From assembly GCA_913041865.1 (NCBI GenBank), contig CAJWIW010000020.1:1-13925 (forward strand): 13,925 nucleotides of DNA. The letters run 5' to 3'. Below the pieces are notes generated by a model. The model searched no databases and was not told where the DNA came from. It worked only from the letters and a program-made list of their open reading frames with translations. The translations under genes and the position numbers were made by a program. This DNA comes from an uncultured Gammaproteobacteria bacterium. Its GTDB lineage: Bacteria; Pseudomonadota; Gammaproteobacteria; GCA-002705445; GCA-002716945. Below, piece by piece: positions 13,847 to 13,925 of this stretch. Positions within the stretch are counted from its first letter, which is position 1, and each line of letters begins with the position of its first letter.

Positions 13847-13925
13847 CTCTTAATGCGCGATTTTGTCTCATAATTATTGAGTAATTGTCATTAACAAGAC
13901 ATGTGACCGCTCGACATGGGCGTGA
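13847..13925. other. Short region upstream of the dioxygenase fragment
   Basis: This 79-base stretch to the window edge holds no recognisable gene. An in-frame TAA at 13852-13850 closes the dioxygenase frame, so the gene does not extend further upstream. I see no convincing promoter or Shine-Dalgarno for it. Confidence 0.4.

Noticed and set aside
1..13925. CRISPR array, insertion sequence, prophage or defence island
   Set aside because: No spaced direct repeats, transposase, integrase, terminal inverted repeats or defence-type domains are seen. Apart from the joint near 13330, the window reads as ordinary core chromosome.

Overview
The window looks like part of the chromosome of a small-genome, AT-rich gammaproteobacterium, probably a marine planktonic type (SAR86-like is a guess). 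Three things suggest this. The run queA-tgt-yajC-secD-secF-suhB-trmJ-iscR is a classic gammaproteobacterial block. Base composition is near one-third GC. Intergenic space is almost absent, with several convergent genes overlapping at their ends.

Layout. Positions 1-1094, minus strand: the 5' part of iscR preceded by trmJ. Positions 1133-1879, plus strand: a highly divergent SuhB-like protein. Positions 1868-7019, minus strand: a five-gene operon read queA>tgt>yajC>secD>secF, whose genes overlap by 4 nt or abut. QueA and Tgt act in queuosine tRNA modification; YajC, SecD and SecF drive late steps of protein export. Positions 7119-7559: an ABM-like small protein. Positions 7560-7763, minus strand: a 67-residue membrane peptide. 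Positions 7824-7907: tRNA-Leu(CAA), followed 12 nt later by zapE. Positions 8972-10171, minus strand: an NAD-dependent formate dehydrogenase with all key residues. Positions 10270-11262: a PfkB-family kinase of adenosine-kinase type. Positions 13332-11245, minus strand: lapA(truncated)>lapB>pyrF. Positions 13846-~13330, minus strand: the 5' half of a tryptophan 2,3-dioxygenase gene, joined directly to a lapA that lacks its first membrane segment.

Most notable observations: (1) the SuhB-like protein keeps the fold pattern but has replaced the metal-binding aspartates of inositol monophosphatase, which fits a purely structural role in rRNA antitermination. (2) A near-consensus IscR type 1 operator overlies the iscR promoter. 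(3) Several first genes have a -10-like box 5-8 nt before the ATG and no Shine-Dalgarno, suggesting leaderless mRNAs. (4) The dioxygenase/lapA joint coincides with a jump in GC and truncates both genes, so it is either a real deletion or transfer scar or a chimeric assembly. No CRISPR array, insertion sequence or defence system was seen, and no gene-free stretch exceeds 100 bases.
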